DNA from: Pratylenchus scribneri
Lineage: Eukaryota; Nematoda; Chromadorea; Rhabditida; Pratylenchidae
Direction of reading: 5' to 3'
NCBI GenBank assembly: GCA_030063045.1
Contig: JAQSEB010000131.1
Span: 62,001 to 126,000 of the forward strand
Length of the DNA stretch: 64,000 nt
A program made the translations under genes and the position numbers. The stretch's first letter is position 1; each line of letters starts with the position of its first letter. This document shows, in pieces, positions 1 to 11,981 of this stretch. The notes under the pieces are model-generated. The model did no database searches. It saw only the letters and a list, made by a program, of their open reading frames with translations, and was not told the DNA's origin.

Positions 1-2052
1 AATTGGCCACAAATAACATTTGGAGAAAAGATTCGACTAATGGAATATTAATAAATTTTTTGATATCGGTTTTCTTTAATTGCGCCTTTAGATGAAAAAA
101 ATATATAAAAAATGTAATAATAAAATAAAAAATAAAATTTTATGATTAATTAAAGAGATAAAAATAAATTGTAAAGCAAAAAAATTTTACTAAAATGTTA
201 TTACAGAATCTCGTCGCTTAAGAATGAATATTTTAAATAGGATAATTTTATTTTGTTCTATTTTAAAATTAAATATTCTAAATTTTAATTCTAAATATTG
301 GTTCAATAAGAAGAAATGAATAAATTTCTATTAAAGATAAATTAATTTTTTTTAAATTAATTTTTTTTTATTTTAAATTAATTCTTTTATAATATAAAAT
401 ACTTATATTTAATGTATAAATTAAAATTCTAGGGAATAATATCATAATTATAAAAACTTTTGTGAATAAGAAAATTCTTTTTTTTAATAAAAACAATCTA
501 AAAAATTTCAGTGTTCATCGATTTTTTTAATAATATATATCATTTTAAATTAATCATAAAAAAATAATTATCAGAGAATTAAATTAAAACAAAATTTTAA
601 AACTAAAACTGTTTTATCTCAAAAAAATAAAATAATATTTTTTTAAAAATTATATTTTGAAATATTAAAAATTTTTGCGAAGCTATATTTCTGAAATTTG
701 AATATCATTTTGCTTATTTTCTAATATTTTTATTGAAAAATAATAATAATAAAAAATAATTAATTAAAATTTTAATATTAAGTGAATATATAGAGAAATT
801 TAATAGAGAAATTTAATATATAAATTATATTATTTTAAAAAAAATTATGCAAGCAATTCCAACAAAAAGAAAAATTTCAGCATTGATGACAAATAAAAAA
901 TTCAAATTTTAACAGCCAAAAAAGAACAATCAAAAACCTATACAATCAAAAACCTATAATTGAAGAAATCTTTTTACTTTTCGAATTTTATTTAGTATAG
1001 AAAAGTATTAAAAATTTAAAATATAAAATTATTATAATTGAAATTTTTCATTTGAAAAATTATTAAAATTTATTTTGCTAAATATTGTAAAAATAGAATA
1101 TAATTTATAATAATATTTACACATTATATTTATATATTTGCTAAATAACCATAAAAAAGTAAATAAAAATAAGACTTTGGAGATAATGTAAAAAAATTTA
1201 AATAAATTAATAAAAAGTCTTAAAACAAAAATCTCCTAAATTTTAATTCAATCAAAATTATTGAATATTTATAAATCAATATATACATATATATTGGCAA
1301 ATTAAATATTTCACAAATTTGAATTATAGGCAGCAAATAAAGACGAAAATTGAAGAGGAAAATATCATTCTTATAATGCCCGGCCATTTCAGCCTCCAAA
1401 CAGTTGGGCATTTGTCATGAAATAGATATTTTCATTAATATATAAAAGTATAATTAAAATAAATAATCAATAAATGAAATATAATTTAATATTTTTTTGG
1501 TTATAATGATGTTTTTAAATTAATTAAATTAAAAATGGTGCGAATGTCTGCAATTAAATAATTATATAATATTAAATTCTATTTGAGTTGAAAATTTAAT
1601 ATAATAAAAATAAAAATTCTTAGTTAATAAAATTAGCCCGATATATAGGTATTTAAATTAAATTTCAAAATTGCATAATGCAATTTTTGTTAGCTTAAAA
1701 TTTTTTAGAGCATTATAAATATAGCTTATCACATGTTAAATATTTTTAAAAATTATTAATACAAATATAAGTAAAGAATCATATAAAAAAATATTTTTCG
1801 AAATAATTTATAGAAATTAAAATATTTCTATTAAATATAATTTCACTGATCATTTTGACAAAAAATTACAAAGAGAACCAATATTTAATGATAATTTTTT
1901 TGGGCGCCCCAACCAATCTCCTACGCCCGTTTTTTATAAGCTATCACATCGCATATTTTCCTTTCCTAAACGTGCATTACCATAATTTAACAGAAAAATA
2001 AAAAAAAAAGATAATAATAAAGACAAAAAATTAATTGAAATATTTTTCCCAG

Positions 2053-2165
2053 GAATAGCTCCAAAATTAATTCTTGCTGGATTTAAATGTGTGAGAATAT
2101 CACAAAATATTATAAATAAGGAATATTTCGCTTCAATGTTAATTTTGGAACCAATATACATATAA
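2053..2165 (+). CDS. candidate terminal exon, unknown protein
   Basis: Follows a good nematode-like splice acceptor (tatttttcccag, AG at 2051-2052) and stays open for 36 codons to TAA at 2163. The peptide begins IAPKLILAGFKCVRISQ, and the first exon base pair completes a codon from an upstream exon that I could not place. The minus strand of the same interval is also open, so strand is not certain. Function is not recognised. The acceptor plus a GC-raised body is the only support, and chance is a real alternative. Confidence 0.22.
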
Positions 2166-2562
2166 CTGAAAATATAAATGAATTATAATTTTGGAAAATG
2201 GCCAAAGTAAACAAAAAATCTAAATAATTTTAAAATATTTTTTTGATAAAATTCACAAAAAATTGAATTTTCTTTAAATTAATAGATTATTTATGTTTAA
2301 ATAAATTAAAAAATTTTTAAAAAATCGAATCAATAATTAATATTGAAAAATTCAGCAAAAGAAAATTTTGAAATTTTTTAATGTAAAAGAATATTGCTAT
2401 TGGATTTGGATATTATGAAAAACAAATCATAATTATGAATTATAAATGAATAAAATTAATAAATAAATTGTTTAAACTAATAAAAAAATATATTATTATA
2501 TGGTATGAATATTTAAAAAGAATAAAAATTTTGTAATTATACAAAATTAAAAAAATTTTACA

Positions 2563-2694
2563 ATGCATAAATGGAATGCCCAAAAAAAAATGCTCCTCGC
2601 TCAATTACCCAAAAACGGAATGCCCAAAATTGGAATGCCCAACTTTGCTGACAACAACGCTTTGCCCTATTTTGAATTGCCAAAATCCAACTAA
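2563..2694 (+). CDS. short ORF, 43 residues, repeated GMP motif
   Basis: ATG-initiated frame of 43 codons in a GC-raised island. It contains a small internal repeat, PKNGMPKIGMPNF, encoded by three copies of a near-identical 16-17 nt stretch (ggaatgcccaaaa). No domain is recognised. It may be a complete micro-ORF, part of an exon, or a non-coding short repeat that happens to be open. No neighbouring exon with matching phase was found. Confidence 0.25.
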   Translation: MHKWNAQKKMLLAQLPKNGMPKIGMPNFADNNALPYFELPKSN

Positions 2695-3818
2695 AATTTT
2701 TTAAATTATCCATTAAGAAGATTACTAATTTTATAATTTTTTTTACTCATTAATTTATTTTATAAAAATATTATTGATTCTTAAATAGAATAACGGATTT
2801 CAAAATTTTTAAGTGCGGATTTATAGGTTTCTCGATTTGTTCGACAAACTTTCTTATTTTGAGTCTGAAGTTTGGTAGTACTTTAATATCGAGTCAGTTC
2901 CAAATCCTGGATTGCTACAATTGGCTATCAATAGGGACGGATTCAGAAAATGTTGAGGAGATTCTGAACAAATTTGGTTGCTTTTGAAAAAATTTTTTCT
3001 TATTAACAATTTTTATTAAATATTATTATAAAATTCAACAACTGAAAATAAAATAACAAAAAAAATAAAAATTGAAGCAAAGAACATCAAATTCACTCCG
3101 CATGAAAATTGGCGGTAATTTTGAAAATTCTTATCTCATTTTCCAATTTATTTAATTACAGAATGATTTAGTTCGTAAATAAAGAATATTATTATAATGA
3201 TAAAAAAATTTGAATTTACAGAAATTCGTAAAATATTGAAAACTTACAAATAAATGACAAAATGATAAAAGGAAATAGAAATATATATTAAAATAATATA
3301 AATAAAGGATTAAAAAGATCCTCAATTATTTATAATAATGAAAAAAAATAAAAATTAGATTAAATCTAAAGTTAAATTATAAACAAGAAATATATAAAAA
3401 TTAAAAAGAGAATTATTATTAAAAATTTTAAAAAAAACATTTATTTATATATATATATTGAAATTTGATTTTTGCAATAAAAAGTTGGGAAAGAGGAAAA
3501 AAATTATTTTTTTTAAATTTCTTTAAAGATTCCTCAAAACAGAAAAAATTGAAATAAAACAAATATTGGTTTAAAAATTCGTATTTCAAAATATTTTTTT
3601 TAAAAATATTTATACAAACAAAGACTTTCATCATACTGTAGAATGTCTTTGAACACCACTAAATAAATAAGATAGAAACTTTTCTTAAAAATCCTATATA
3701 TAATTTTAGAAGTGTCTGTTTGTCTGTCCCCCGATTTTCTCGGAGATATGTGGATGGATTGAGCTGAATTTTTGTACTCAGGGGTTTTTGGGGGTGCTGA
3801 TCACGACCAGATTGTTAG

Positions 3819-4110
3819 TTTTTAGATTTGGCCAAGTCTCGCGCAGCTTGGCCATAAGTTATGGCCAAGTTTTGTGATTTTGTATTTTGATGTTAGAAAT
3901 TTCAAATATGGGGTAATCGAGGGTGCTGATTATGATTCTGATAATGGTTTTGCATTTGGTTCAAGTTTCGCGCAGCTAGGCCATAAGTTATGGCCAAGTT
4001 TGGTGATGTTGGATTTTGATTATGGCAAAGTGAAATATAGGGTAATCGACCATGGTAAAGATGAAGGTGATAATGGTTTTGCATTTGGTTTAGGTTTTGG
4101 CCATGAAATA
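3819..4110 (+). repeat. 129-bp tandem repeat with internal palindrome
   Basis: Two full copies and a decayed third. The GCGCAG landmark lies at 3841 and 3970, giving a 129-bp period. Each full copy holds a palindrome with 10-bp arms TTGGCCATAA around a single G (second copy with one mismatch). The repeat makes a 110-codon frame at 3874-4206 look coding, with repeated GFAFG blocks, but both strands are open through it, so I treat it as repeat DNA and not as a protein gene. Confidence 0.75.
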
Positions 4111-4130
4111 TGTAAATTTTTCTATGGAAT

Positions 4131-4187
4131 GTGGAGTATTCCACAAAATTGTGGAGTATTCCACAAAAATGTGGAGTATTCCACAAT
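4131..4187 (+). repeat. three-copy 20-bp repeat with short inverted arms
   Basis: GTGGAGTATTCCAC occurs at 4131, 4151 and 4171, spaced exactly 20 bp. Each copy has GTGGA/TCCAC arms around GTAT. It lies inside the Helitron-like element, next to the 129-bp repeats. Confidence 0.85.
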
Positions 4188-4381
4188 TATGTTAAGCAAT
4201 ATTTAATTATTGTGAGATTTGGTGATTGAAATATGAATAGGGTAATCGATGGTGCTGAAGATGATGATGATGTTAATTTTGTATAAGGTTTCGTTTTTAG
4301 TCGTGAAATATGTAGATTTGGTTAAAAGAATATTCGAGATATTTTTAAATTATTTAATTTGGCATTATGTTATAGAAAAAA

Positions 4382-4690
4382 TTGAATAAAAAGACGAGAT
4401 TTCTTCATCATTCAGCAACAATGCAACGACAAAAACAACGACAAGGAGCAGGAGATGAGCAAGATATTAGAAATGATTTAAATTTAGAACAAGTTTTGAA
4501 TAATGATTTAGAACAAGAAAATAGATATGTTAATAGAACAAGATGGTTTGTAGATGAAAGAGAATTAAATGATTGATGATATGTTGAGATTCGAGATGAA
4601 CAGCAAGCAGGCACTTCTTTTTTATCAAGATCAAGTAATTTAGTTTCAGATCATGATTATGCAATGAGATTATGAATTGAATAATAGAAG
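4382..4690 (+). pseudogene. broken reading frame inside the Helitron, unknown protein
   Basis: An open frame of 64 codons (Gln/Asn/Glu-rich, with QRQKQRQGAGDEQDIRNDL) ends in two consecutive TGA codons at about 4574-4579. The same frame then continues coding-like (YVEIRDEQQAGTSFL, then SDHDYAMRL) until TGA, TAA and TAG near 4672-4687. Every stop could come from CGA, CAA or CAG by a single C-to-T change. All glutamines elsewhere in this frame are CAA, which argues for the standard code and for decay. It may be a captured host gene fragment, as Helitrons often carry. Function is not recognised. Confidence 0.4.
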
Positions 4691-4775
4691 TAATACCTTG
4701 ATGCGAGATTTTCAGTAACCAGAAAGTATAGGTTTAGTGTAAAGAATTGTAATTGTATAAGATGAAAAGAATTTG

Positions 4776-4819
4776 ACTAGCTTAGAAGAACGCCCGATAG
4801 GGCGTTCGCCTAAGCTAGT
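4776..4819 (+). repeat. long hairpin at the Helitron 3' end
   Basis: Outer arms ACTAGCTTAG/CTAAGCTAGT (10 bp), a 2x2 internal mismatch, then inner arms GAACGCCC/GGGCGTTC (8 bp) around a gata loop. It is one of the most stable hairpins in an otherwise AT-rich window. The inner stem is the presumed Helitron 3' hairpin; the outer arms contain the terminal CTAG. Confidence 0.85.
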
Positions 4820-7085
4820 TCAATATTAAAGTTAAATAACCTATAAAACTAATTTTATAATTATATATTTAAAAAATGATAAAAATTCTATTAAAATGTA
4901 TTTATAAATTTTTTCAAATAAAATTTGTTTTATAAAAGCAAATAATTATATTATTCATTCTTATTTTTTGCCTGTTTCAATTTAATCATTCATCATAATT
5001 TATATTTGTTATTTTGATTATCAAAAAATATATTTATTTATAATAAAACAAGCAAATTTCTGAAAAACATAAAATCACATTGTATTTTAAAATAATCCTA
5101 AACAATTTCGGTCAATTACCGAATTTAAAAAACATATTGTAACATTTTAAAATATTTTTTTTATTCAAATATTTATACATTAAAATTGTAATTAATAATT
5201 GTCAAAATATAATTTCTCTTTTTTAATACAAAAATGAAACAATAAATTTTATAATATTATTGAACAATTGAAAAGATACCATTTTTAAAATAAATTTATA
5301 GGAAAGAAACATTAGAGGCAATTAATGCAATTTATTTTTCCCAATAAAAATATTATTTGCATAATTTCTAAATTTTCTTTTTTACATTTCCAGAATTTGA
5401 GTTTACCAAATTAATATAAATTAATTTTATAATTTTTTAATTTTTTTTTCAACTTTATAGACTTGAAGAATTTTAATTTTTATTAAAGATTTATATTTCA
5501 GATATATAAGAATAAAATTAATTCTTTTTAGTAAAAAAAATTTTATCAAAAAAAATGAAATTACATACAAAATGATTTCGAAATTTAAAAAATGCAACAA
5601 TTAAAATCGGGTAATAAGCAATAAAAATAAAAAAAAATGAAGAATTTTGCAAAAATTAATGAATTAAAAGTTATATAGAATAAAATGAATTTTTAAATAA
5701 ATATCATGAATCATTGTGAAGCTATATAATAAATTATTTAAAATTAATATAAATTATTTTTAAAATAGAAGAAATTCATGACTAATAATTATAAATTTAA
5801 AGAAGCAACAAACTTCATTGGTCATTCTTGATTATATCATTAGAAATATGACAGGAAATATAAATATTTTAAAATCAATATAAACTAAATAAATGATTTT
5901 AAAATTTCTTAAATAATATACTATTAAAATAAAAATTTAAAAAACTGAAATAAAATTGAAATACTTATAATTAATAATAATCAAATAATGTTATCCGAGT
6001 AAAACATTCTTAACAGCATTATTGAGGATAATTTTATGGATGATATGTTTGCAAAAAAGAACAATATGGACACAATGGAAGAATAAAGAATACAACTTCT
6101 ACAATGTGATTATTTTGGTTGTTTTGAAAAAATATATAAAATAAAAAATATAAAAAATTTCGAAAAAAATGAATAATTATTTTAAAATATATATATCTTA
6201 AATATATATAATTTGGATTATATATTGAGAAATTTCTCCTATTGATTCATCGCAGTCAATTAAATTTCAAAAGAAATATAGCCCTATTCCGAATAACGAA
6301 CGAGGAACAACCAAAAGCTAATTCGCAATCTTTAATATAAAATCACTAAAAAGTAAAATAAAGATGCTAATTAAAAAATTTATTTAGTCCGAAAATATTT
6401 TAAAATAAATTATTTTTATAAAAATTATTTTGCATCGAAGGTTATAAATTAATTTGGACTTTTAAATTAACAAGGATATTGTAATTAAAAAAAATAATTT
6501 TGACTTAAATTTTGGTTAATAAAATTTAATAAAAATTAGATAAAATTTTTATTTAGAAAATTCATAAAAATAAAATTAAATTTAAAGAACCTAGAAAAAA
6601 AAAGGAAAATTAAATAATTGATCAAATTTACAATATATTTTTTTATGATTTTGGTTCATTTAAATTAGAAGATAAAATCCATTTACCCAACCGAATAATA
6701 AATGAATATTTTTAAACAAGAAATAAATTAATTTCATTTCTAATTGGGTCAAACAATTTGAATGATTGGGTCATTGCCGATATGAAATAAAAAAATTTTT
6801 AATTAAATACATATTGAAGTAAGACATTTTTTCTTAATGGAATAAAACAAAAATTTATTTTCATTAAAAATATTTTATTAACATACATTTTCAGTTAATA
6901 ATTTCCATAAAAATTCTGGAAATTTGATTAACAAGTTATATTATATTAAAATGATAATTTTATAAATTTTTTAATAAAAATCAACATAAATTGATTTCAT
7001 AAATTTTCATATTATATTTTAAATCTAACAAAAGGATGTAATTTTTGACTTATATTAAAAATATGATTATATTAAAAATAATATA

Positions 7086-7220
7086 ATGAGTAGAGCTATT
7101 AAATTACTAGAAATCTTGGCTACCTTGTTCAAAAAATTATTCAATCGTGATTTGCAAACTTGCAAATTTCTCTTGAACAAAATAAATGAATTAGATTTAA
7201 GAGGGCTTTTAATAGATTAA
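7086..7220 (+). CDS. short ORF, 44 residues, helical and Leu/Lys-rich
   Basis: ATG frame of 44 codons ending in TAA. The peptide (starting MSRAIKLLEILATLFKKLF) looks like a soluble or amphipathic helix with Cys, Asp and Arg mixed in, which is unlike the Asn/Ile/Lys/Phe noise that pure A/T sequence gives. No domain is recognised. A second plus-strand island with an open frame (IPPDDAHCEAMIRREM) follows at 7388-7450, but I found no GT-AG intron joining them. It could be an exon relic. Confidence 0.27.
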   Translation: MSRAIKLLEILATLFKKLFNRDLQTCKFLLNKINELDLRGLLID

Positions 7221-7876
7221 TTTCTTTAATGATTAAATATATTTAATAAAGCAAATTTGTGATGTAAATTTTAATTTTTTAAAATTAAATTCAGAAAAAA
7301 ACATAGAGTTAAATATAAAATTAATTTAATTATTACTTTATATGAAAATAAGATTGAAAAATTATTATATATGTAATTTCGTTATTAATTCCTCCTGATG
7401 ATGCCCATTGCGAAGCAATGATTCGAAGAGAAATGTTATTCAATATATAAACAATGCTAAAATTATTATTCGATTTTGGAAAATTTTTAAAAATTCTTAC
7501 AAACCGTATTTTTATGCAATAAACTAATAAAGGAAAATAATTTACTTAAATCACAACGGTTTGGAGAAAAATTTATAATAATATTAATTGTTGATTAAAA
7601 AAGAATAGTTCATTACTTTCAAAAATTATAATTCTATTTATCATAATTAATTTGAAAATTCTCTAAATGTGTTTCATTTTAATGAAATAATAAATAATAA
7701 AAATTTTCGAAATATTTTATAAAAAAATGTAATAAAAATATGAAATAAATAAAAAAATATTTTAAGATAAAATGAAAATGATTTAAAATAAAAAAAATCA
7801 AAAATTTAATGAATAAATCAGATAAAATTTCGACAACAATCGATCGAGATTAAATTTAGAGAGAGGTAACAATTAA

Positions 7877-8008
7877 CCTTTTGGTTTATCGAGAAAAGAT
7901 TTGATTGAGCGTTATCCACATCTCTTCCGGAATGATATGTTTTTTGAGGAACAATTCTTCTTAAAAATACCTCATATTTTCCGAAATAAAATGATTAATA
8001 AAAATTAA
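7877..8008 (+). CDS. exon-like open frame, 43 residues
   Basis: Open between a TAA and a TAA, with the core KDLIERYPHLFRNDMFFEE. The first half is GC-raised. The RYPHLF and IPHIF spacing loosely recalls mTERF-type helical repeats, but one imperfect pair is far too little to assign the family. A possible upstream exon (7831-7865) ends in a consensus GAG|GTAACA donor, yet no suitable acceptor lies between. Low confidence. Confidence 0.22.
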   Translation, partial: PFGLSRKDLIERYPHLFRNDMFFEEQFFLKIPHIFRNKMINKN

Positions 8009-8051
8009 TGAAAAAAATGATATATTATTATTGGATTATTTTAATTTCTAA

Positions 8052-8147
8052 TTATTTTTTTATCCCTCTGTAATAATCTTCCGCTTTGATGAGTGCGTCA
8101 TATGCCGCCAAAATCATGCGATTTTGTAGACAAAAATTTATTTTGTT
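8052..8147 (-). CDS. candidate terminal exon, unknown protein
   Basis: On the minus strand a strong acceptor (gaattttttcag, ending at 8148) is followed by 31 open codons to TAA. The core is CLQNRMILAAYDALIKAEDYYRG. Splice signal, GC rise and balanced amino-acid content coincide, which is better than most islands here. The upstream exon was not located; an island at 8325-8395 is one possibility but is open in all frames. Function is unknown. Confidence 0.33.
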   Translation of the reverse strand, partial: NKINFCLQNRMILAAYDALIKAEDYYRGIKK

Positions 8148-9028
8148 CTGAAAAAATTCTATTGAAAATATTGTTCATTTGCTTAAAATTATCATATTTT
8201 AAATTGAATAAAAAAATTAAGAAAATATTAAAAAAAAACAATATTTAAGAAAGAAAACCAAAAAGCAGCATATTTTAATCTAAATATAACTATAAAGAAA
8301 ATTGATATTTATTTTGAATTTATGGCCACCAATGTCTCAGCGTTCTGTGCGCCAGAGCATTGCAAATTCGTCTTCTTATTAGTATAATATTTTATCAAAA
8401 TTTTTTAAAAAATTATAATAAAATAATTTGGAAATTGAGATAATATAAAAAATAAAATTAATATTTTACTTTATTAATCTAATTATATCCTTCATATAGT
8501 ATGCATTATATGTTTTCTTTTATAGATAATTTAACACAAAATAATATTAGTTGAAAATGCAATTTTCTAATTTTGAATTTTTTGTAAAAAAATTTAAACT
8601 AAAATAATTCTAAATTATTCTAATCCTATGGATACTAAAAATCTAATTTCTCATTTGTAAAATTTAGCATTTAAATGTAGATTAACAAAAAATAAATTTA
8701 TATAAATAAACAAGGAATTTGAAAGAACCTAAATTTTCGGTTCAAGAATTTAACAATCGCCTGAAAATTAAAAAAAATTATTGATAATTTATTGATGAGA
8801 TAAAAAAATGAAACTAGAAATCGACAAATGTGTTTGATAAAATTCACATTAATTTTAATTTGTTGGATCTTTTTTTTTCTTAATATATATTATTTTCTTT
8901 TATCATTCAAAGTTTCTTCATTAACCCAATTACTATAATAAATTTTTTATGAAAATTTTTGTCTTTACGAATCTATGTTGATTGTGCCACACTTTTTTTG
9001 CCATTACAATTTTTGATTTCTTCAAAAA

Positions 9029-9238
9029 TTATTTTATCTTAATGAATATTTCATTAAAAATAATAATATGGACGGATTTTGCTGTACCCAAATGTCCAAA
9101 TAGAAATAGAATTTGGCGTCTATTATACCACAATAGCAATGGCAGAAAAGCTACCGGAATATATTCAAATGTCGCTTCGCTAAATCGATGAAATCTGCTG
9201 GTCGGAGCTAATTTAAAAATCGTTATTACCCTTTTAGA
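9029..9238 (-). CDS. 69-codon open frame, possible membrane-protein exon
   Basis: Open on minus from after a TGA at 9239-9241 to a TAA at 9029, without an ATG at its start, so it would be an internal or terminal exon. A hydrophobic run (IPVAFLPLLLW) is followed by YNRRQ and a second hydrophobic run (ILFLFGHLG), as in a membrane protein. Two plus-strand frames of the same island are also open (one runs 8982-9191), so strand is uncertain. Family is not recognised. Confidence 0.3.
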   Translation of the reverse strand, partial: SKRVITIFKLAPTSRFHRFSEATFEYIPVAFLPLLLWYNRRQILFLFGHLGTAKSVHIIIFNEIFIKIK

Positions 9239-10489
9239 TCAACATTTAAAAATACTATTTAAAAATTGAAAAGTCTTGATGCTTATAAAAAAATTAAAAT
9301 ATAATATTTATAATTTTATTTTAATTTTATTTATGGAAAAATGAAAAAATAAATTTCTATAAATTTGATCTAAAAACAAAAGAGAAATTAGCATAAAAAA
9401 AATAATTTTGATTAAATTAATAATATTTTGTTTCATAAAAATTTATCAATCTACAAATATTAGATATTCCATAAGCTATTAAACAAATCATTTAAAATGA
9501 AATAATATACTAAATTCATCGATTAATTTTAAAAAATTTTATTTAATAATTTATAACAAATTTAATAAAATTTAAAAATATTTTCATAAAAATTTAATGA
9601 AGATAAATTCGCAAAGTAAGATTCAATGATTCTGGTTAGAATCTCAATAAATGAAAATTAAAAATCTCTAAATTTGATTTTCCATTATCTAATAACTCGA
9701 TAGATTATTAAAAGGATCTTAAATATTTTTATATTAATTTTCAGAAATCTTAATTAATTTATTATCAAATATGTGATATAAACCTATAATGTCCAAATAA
9801 TATATTATAGTATGTTTCTTTTTCCCAAAAATTATTATTTTAATTATGAACATGAATATTAAAATAATAGATCAAAAAAAATTAATATTTTATTCAAAAA
9901 AATATTGTGGACGCTAATAGAAATAATAGAGACCACCATCAACTCAGCAAGTTTAATAATTAAATATATTATTTTTATAAATAAGAAAACATGTTTGGAT
10001 TGTCTGGACTCCGTCAAATTACAAATTCTACTTGAATTCTATTGAGTTATAAAATTTCTATTATGAAATAGTTTTGTATTAATAATAAATATGGAAACAT
10101 TTTTAAAATATAATGTTAATTAAAATTAAAAATGAAAGAATTTTATATTTTTTATATCTATATGTAAATGAAAAATGGTAAAAATTTGAAAATTGTTATT
10201 GAAAATAAATATAATTATCTAAAATATTATAATAATTTTTAAAAATAATAAAATGATTATTTAATCTATTAAAAAAATACGAATAAAATTTGAATTCAAT
10301 ATCTTGAAATAATTTTTTTATATATATTTTTAATTAATAATATAATGCGTGCCGCATCCTTAATAACAACATTTTTAGAGCAAAAATGGAACTTAAATAA
10401 TAAAAATATAGTGAATAATATTAAATAATTTAAATAAAATATGCTAGAAATCTGGAAAAAAATTGGTTTTATAACTTTCAATTATTAAG

Positions 10490-10611
10490 GTAGACAAAAT
10501 TTTTACATTTATCAATTTGAACATAATCAAATCCAATTTTATGCAGCTAGATTTATTATGGTTAAACAATCGGTTGAATATCGAAAGGATCGGTTAGGAT
10601 ATAATGTATAA
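10490..10611 (+). CDS. exon-like open frame, 39 residues
   Basis: Starts after a caattattaag sequence usable as an acceptor and stays open for 39 codons to TAA at 10609. The peptide contains HNQIQFYAARFIMVKQSVEY. Further plus-strand open islands follow at 11021-11089, 11159-11257 and 11555-11644 (the last after ttttattaatatag). They could be exons of one gene, but I could not show a phase-consistent chain. Function is unknown. Confidence 0.28.
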
Positions 10612-11795
10612 ATTTTATGATATATATTATTTTTAAATGATTAAGAAAATAACGAAAATTTTCAAAAAATAGAGCATTAATATAGAATCATAATTTATAA
10701 AAAAAAATTGATAATTAAAATATTTTAAATATAAAAACAAATACGAAATAAATAAAAATATTAAATATAGAAAAGATTGGCGAATAATAGAATAAAATGA
10801 ACGAACTTTGGCATTTATTACAATTGGATATTAAAAAAAATCAATTGATATTAATATAACAAATAATATAAAATATATACATTGGAATATATTAAATATG
10901 ATTGAATGGAAGATGCTCTTTCTTATATTAAGATAAAAAAATATTGAAATGATAAATAGAATAGAATAGTAACCCATTTGCGATTTATTTTTAATATTCC
11001 CTTATCTTCCTCCCAGAAAAATGGAAAGTAATTTTGTCACACACATTCATTGGCTTTGGATAAATTATAAAATCAAATTAAAGCTCTAAAAAATTTTCTT
11101 GGAAAAAGATATATAAAAATTTTAATTGAAATTCTTTTAAAGATATTACTCCCTTTAAAAATTAAAATTACAAAACGAAGTTAAACGATCCAATCCAATT
11201 GAAAATGCTTTCCTCAAATCGAATCAACATCAAGCATGGAAAGATAAATTCATCTAAGAAACAGAATAAAAGTTAAATGCATATTTAATTAAGATTTTAA
11301 TTTGTTTAAAAATGTTTATATATTTAATAATTACCAAAATTTTCTTAAAGATATAAAAGAATTAATTAAAAATTGAAAAATTTTCAGGAATTTTGCCTTA
11401 TTTTATAATTGAAAAAAAATATTAAAATTGAATGATTATTAAATTAGAAAAATATAAAGCAAAAGAGTTATTAAAAATAAAGAATTATTTAAATTATTAA
11501 TTAAAAAATATGAAAAATTAATCAATAAATCATAAAATGTTTTTATTAATATAGTGCATTGAACTTTTCAATCAATTTCGATCCTTAACATTCTTAAAAA
11601 ATGAATTGCCCAACGAAAAAAAATTAAATAAATTAAAAGATTAAGATTTTCCAAAATTTTTTCCAATGAAATATATAATCATTTAATTGGTGCATCAACT
11701 CGAGAGATATAAAAGTTTAAAAAATATAAATTTTCAATATTTTCAATATGTTAAAATAAAAATTAAAATTTAATTTAATAAATTATTGCGGATAA

Positions 11796-11981
11796 TTAAA
11801 GCAATAAATTCGTGATATATAGTGCAATAATCAATTTTTTATGACGATGAGATAATACTTCGAGCAAAACAAAAACATCTTTGCCCATTATGTAAAGATC
11901 AATTAAATTAAACAATAAAATTTTATTTTGGCGAAATATAACCCATAGACATAAATGAAATTTAATTCCAGTGGAATTCAA
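11796..11981 (-). CDS. 61-codon open frame, unknown
   Basis: Open frame of 61 codons on minus starting at a TTG, so it is more likely an exon than a full gene. The middle (IDLYIMGKDVFVLLEVLSHR) has a more balanced composition than the ends, which are hydrophobic and A/T-driven. No domain is recognised. Frames of this length occur by chance a few dozen times in a window of this composition. Confidence 0.25.
   Translation of the reverse strand: MNSTGIKFHLCLWVIFRQNKILLFNLIDLYIMGKDVFVLLEVLSHRHKKLIIALYITNLLL

Larger units (their letters stand above)
1..3691. other. AT-rich non-coding stretch with small exon-like islands
   Basis: Very AT-rich sequence with no gene I can defend with confidence. 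Local GC-raised islands are at 1-51 (open on plus), 1320-1420 (open on minus, frame 1220-1411), 1895-1935, 2053-2165, 2563-2694 and 2790-2990. The last one reads as coding-like fragments in two plus frames interrupted by TAG and TGA, and a short piece after an AG at 2933-2934 runs open to a TGA at 2985. The islands could be exons, gene relics or chance. The sequence between them is A/T homopolymer-rich filler. Confidence 0.6.
3692..4818 (+). mobile_element. non-autonomous Helitron-like element, about 1.13 kb
   Basis: The left end reads A^TCCTATATATAATTTTAG followed by an AGTGTCTGTTTGTCTGTCC stretch. This TC-start plus CTATATA plus TCTGT-rich leader is characteristic of many animal Helitrons. 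The right end has a GC-rich hairpin (GAACGCCC-gata-GGGCGTTC, 4788-4807), then seven bases, then CTAG at 4815-4818 followed by T. Helitrons typically end in hairpin, short spacer, CTRR and insert between A and T without target duplication, and both flanks fit. There is no Rep/helicase frame, so the copy is non-autonomous. It encloses tandem repeats and a broken reading frame. The ends are seen directly; the class call is inference from structure. Confidence 0.6.

Noticed and set aside
3874..4206. 110-codon ORF with repeated GFAFG blocks as a protein gene
   Set aside because: It is the translation of the 129-bp tandem repeat in the Helitron, and the opposite strand is equally open (94 codons).
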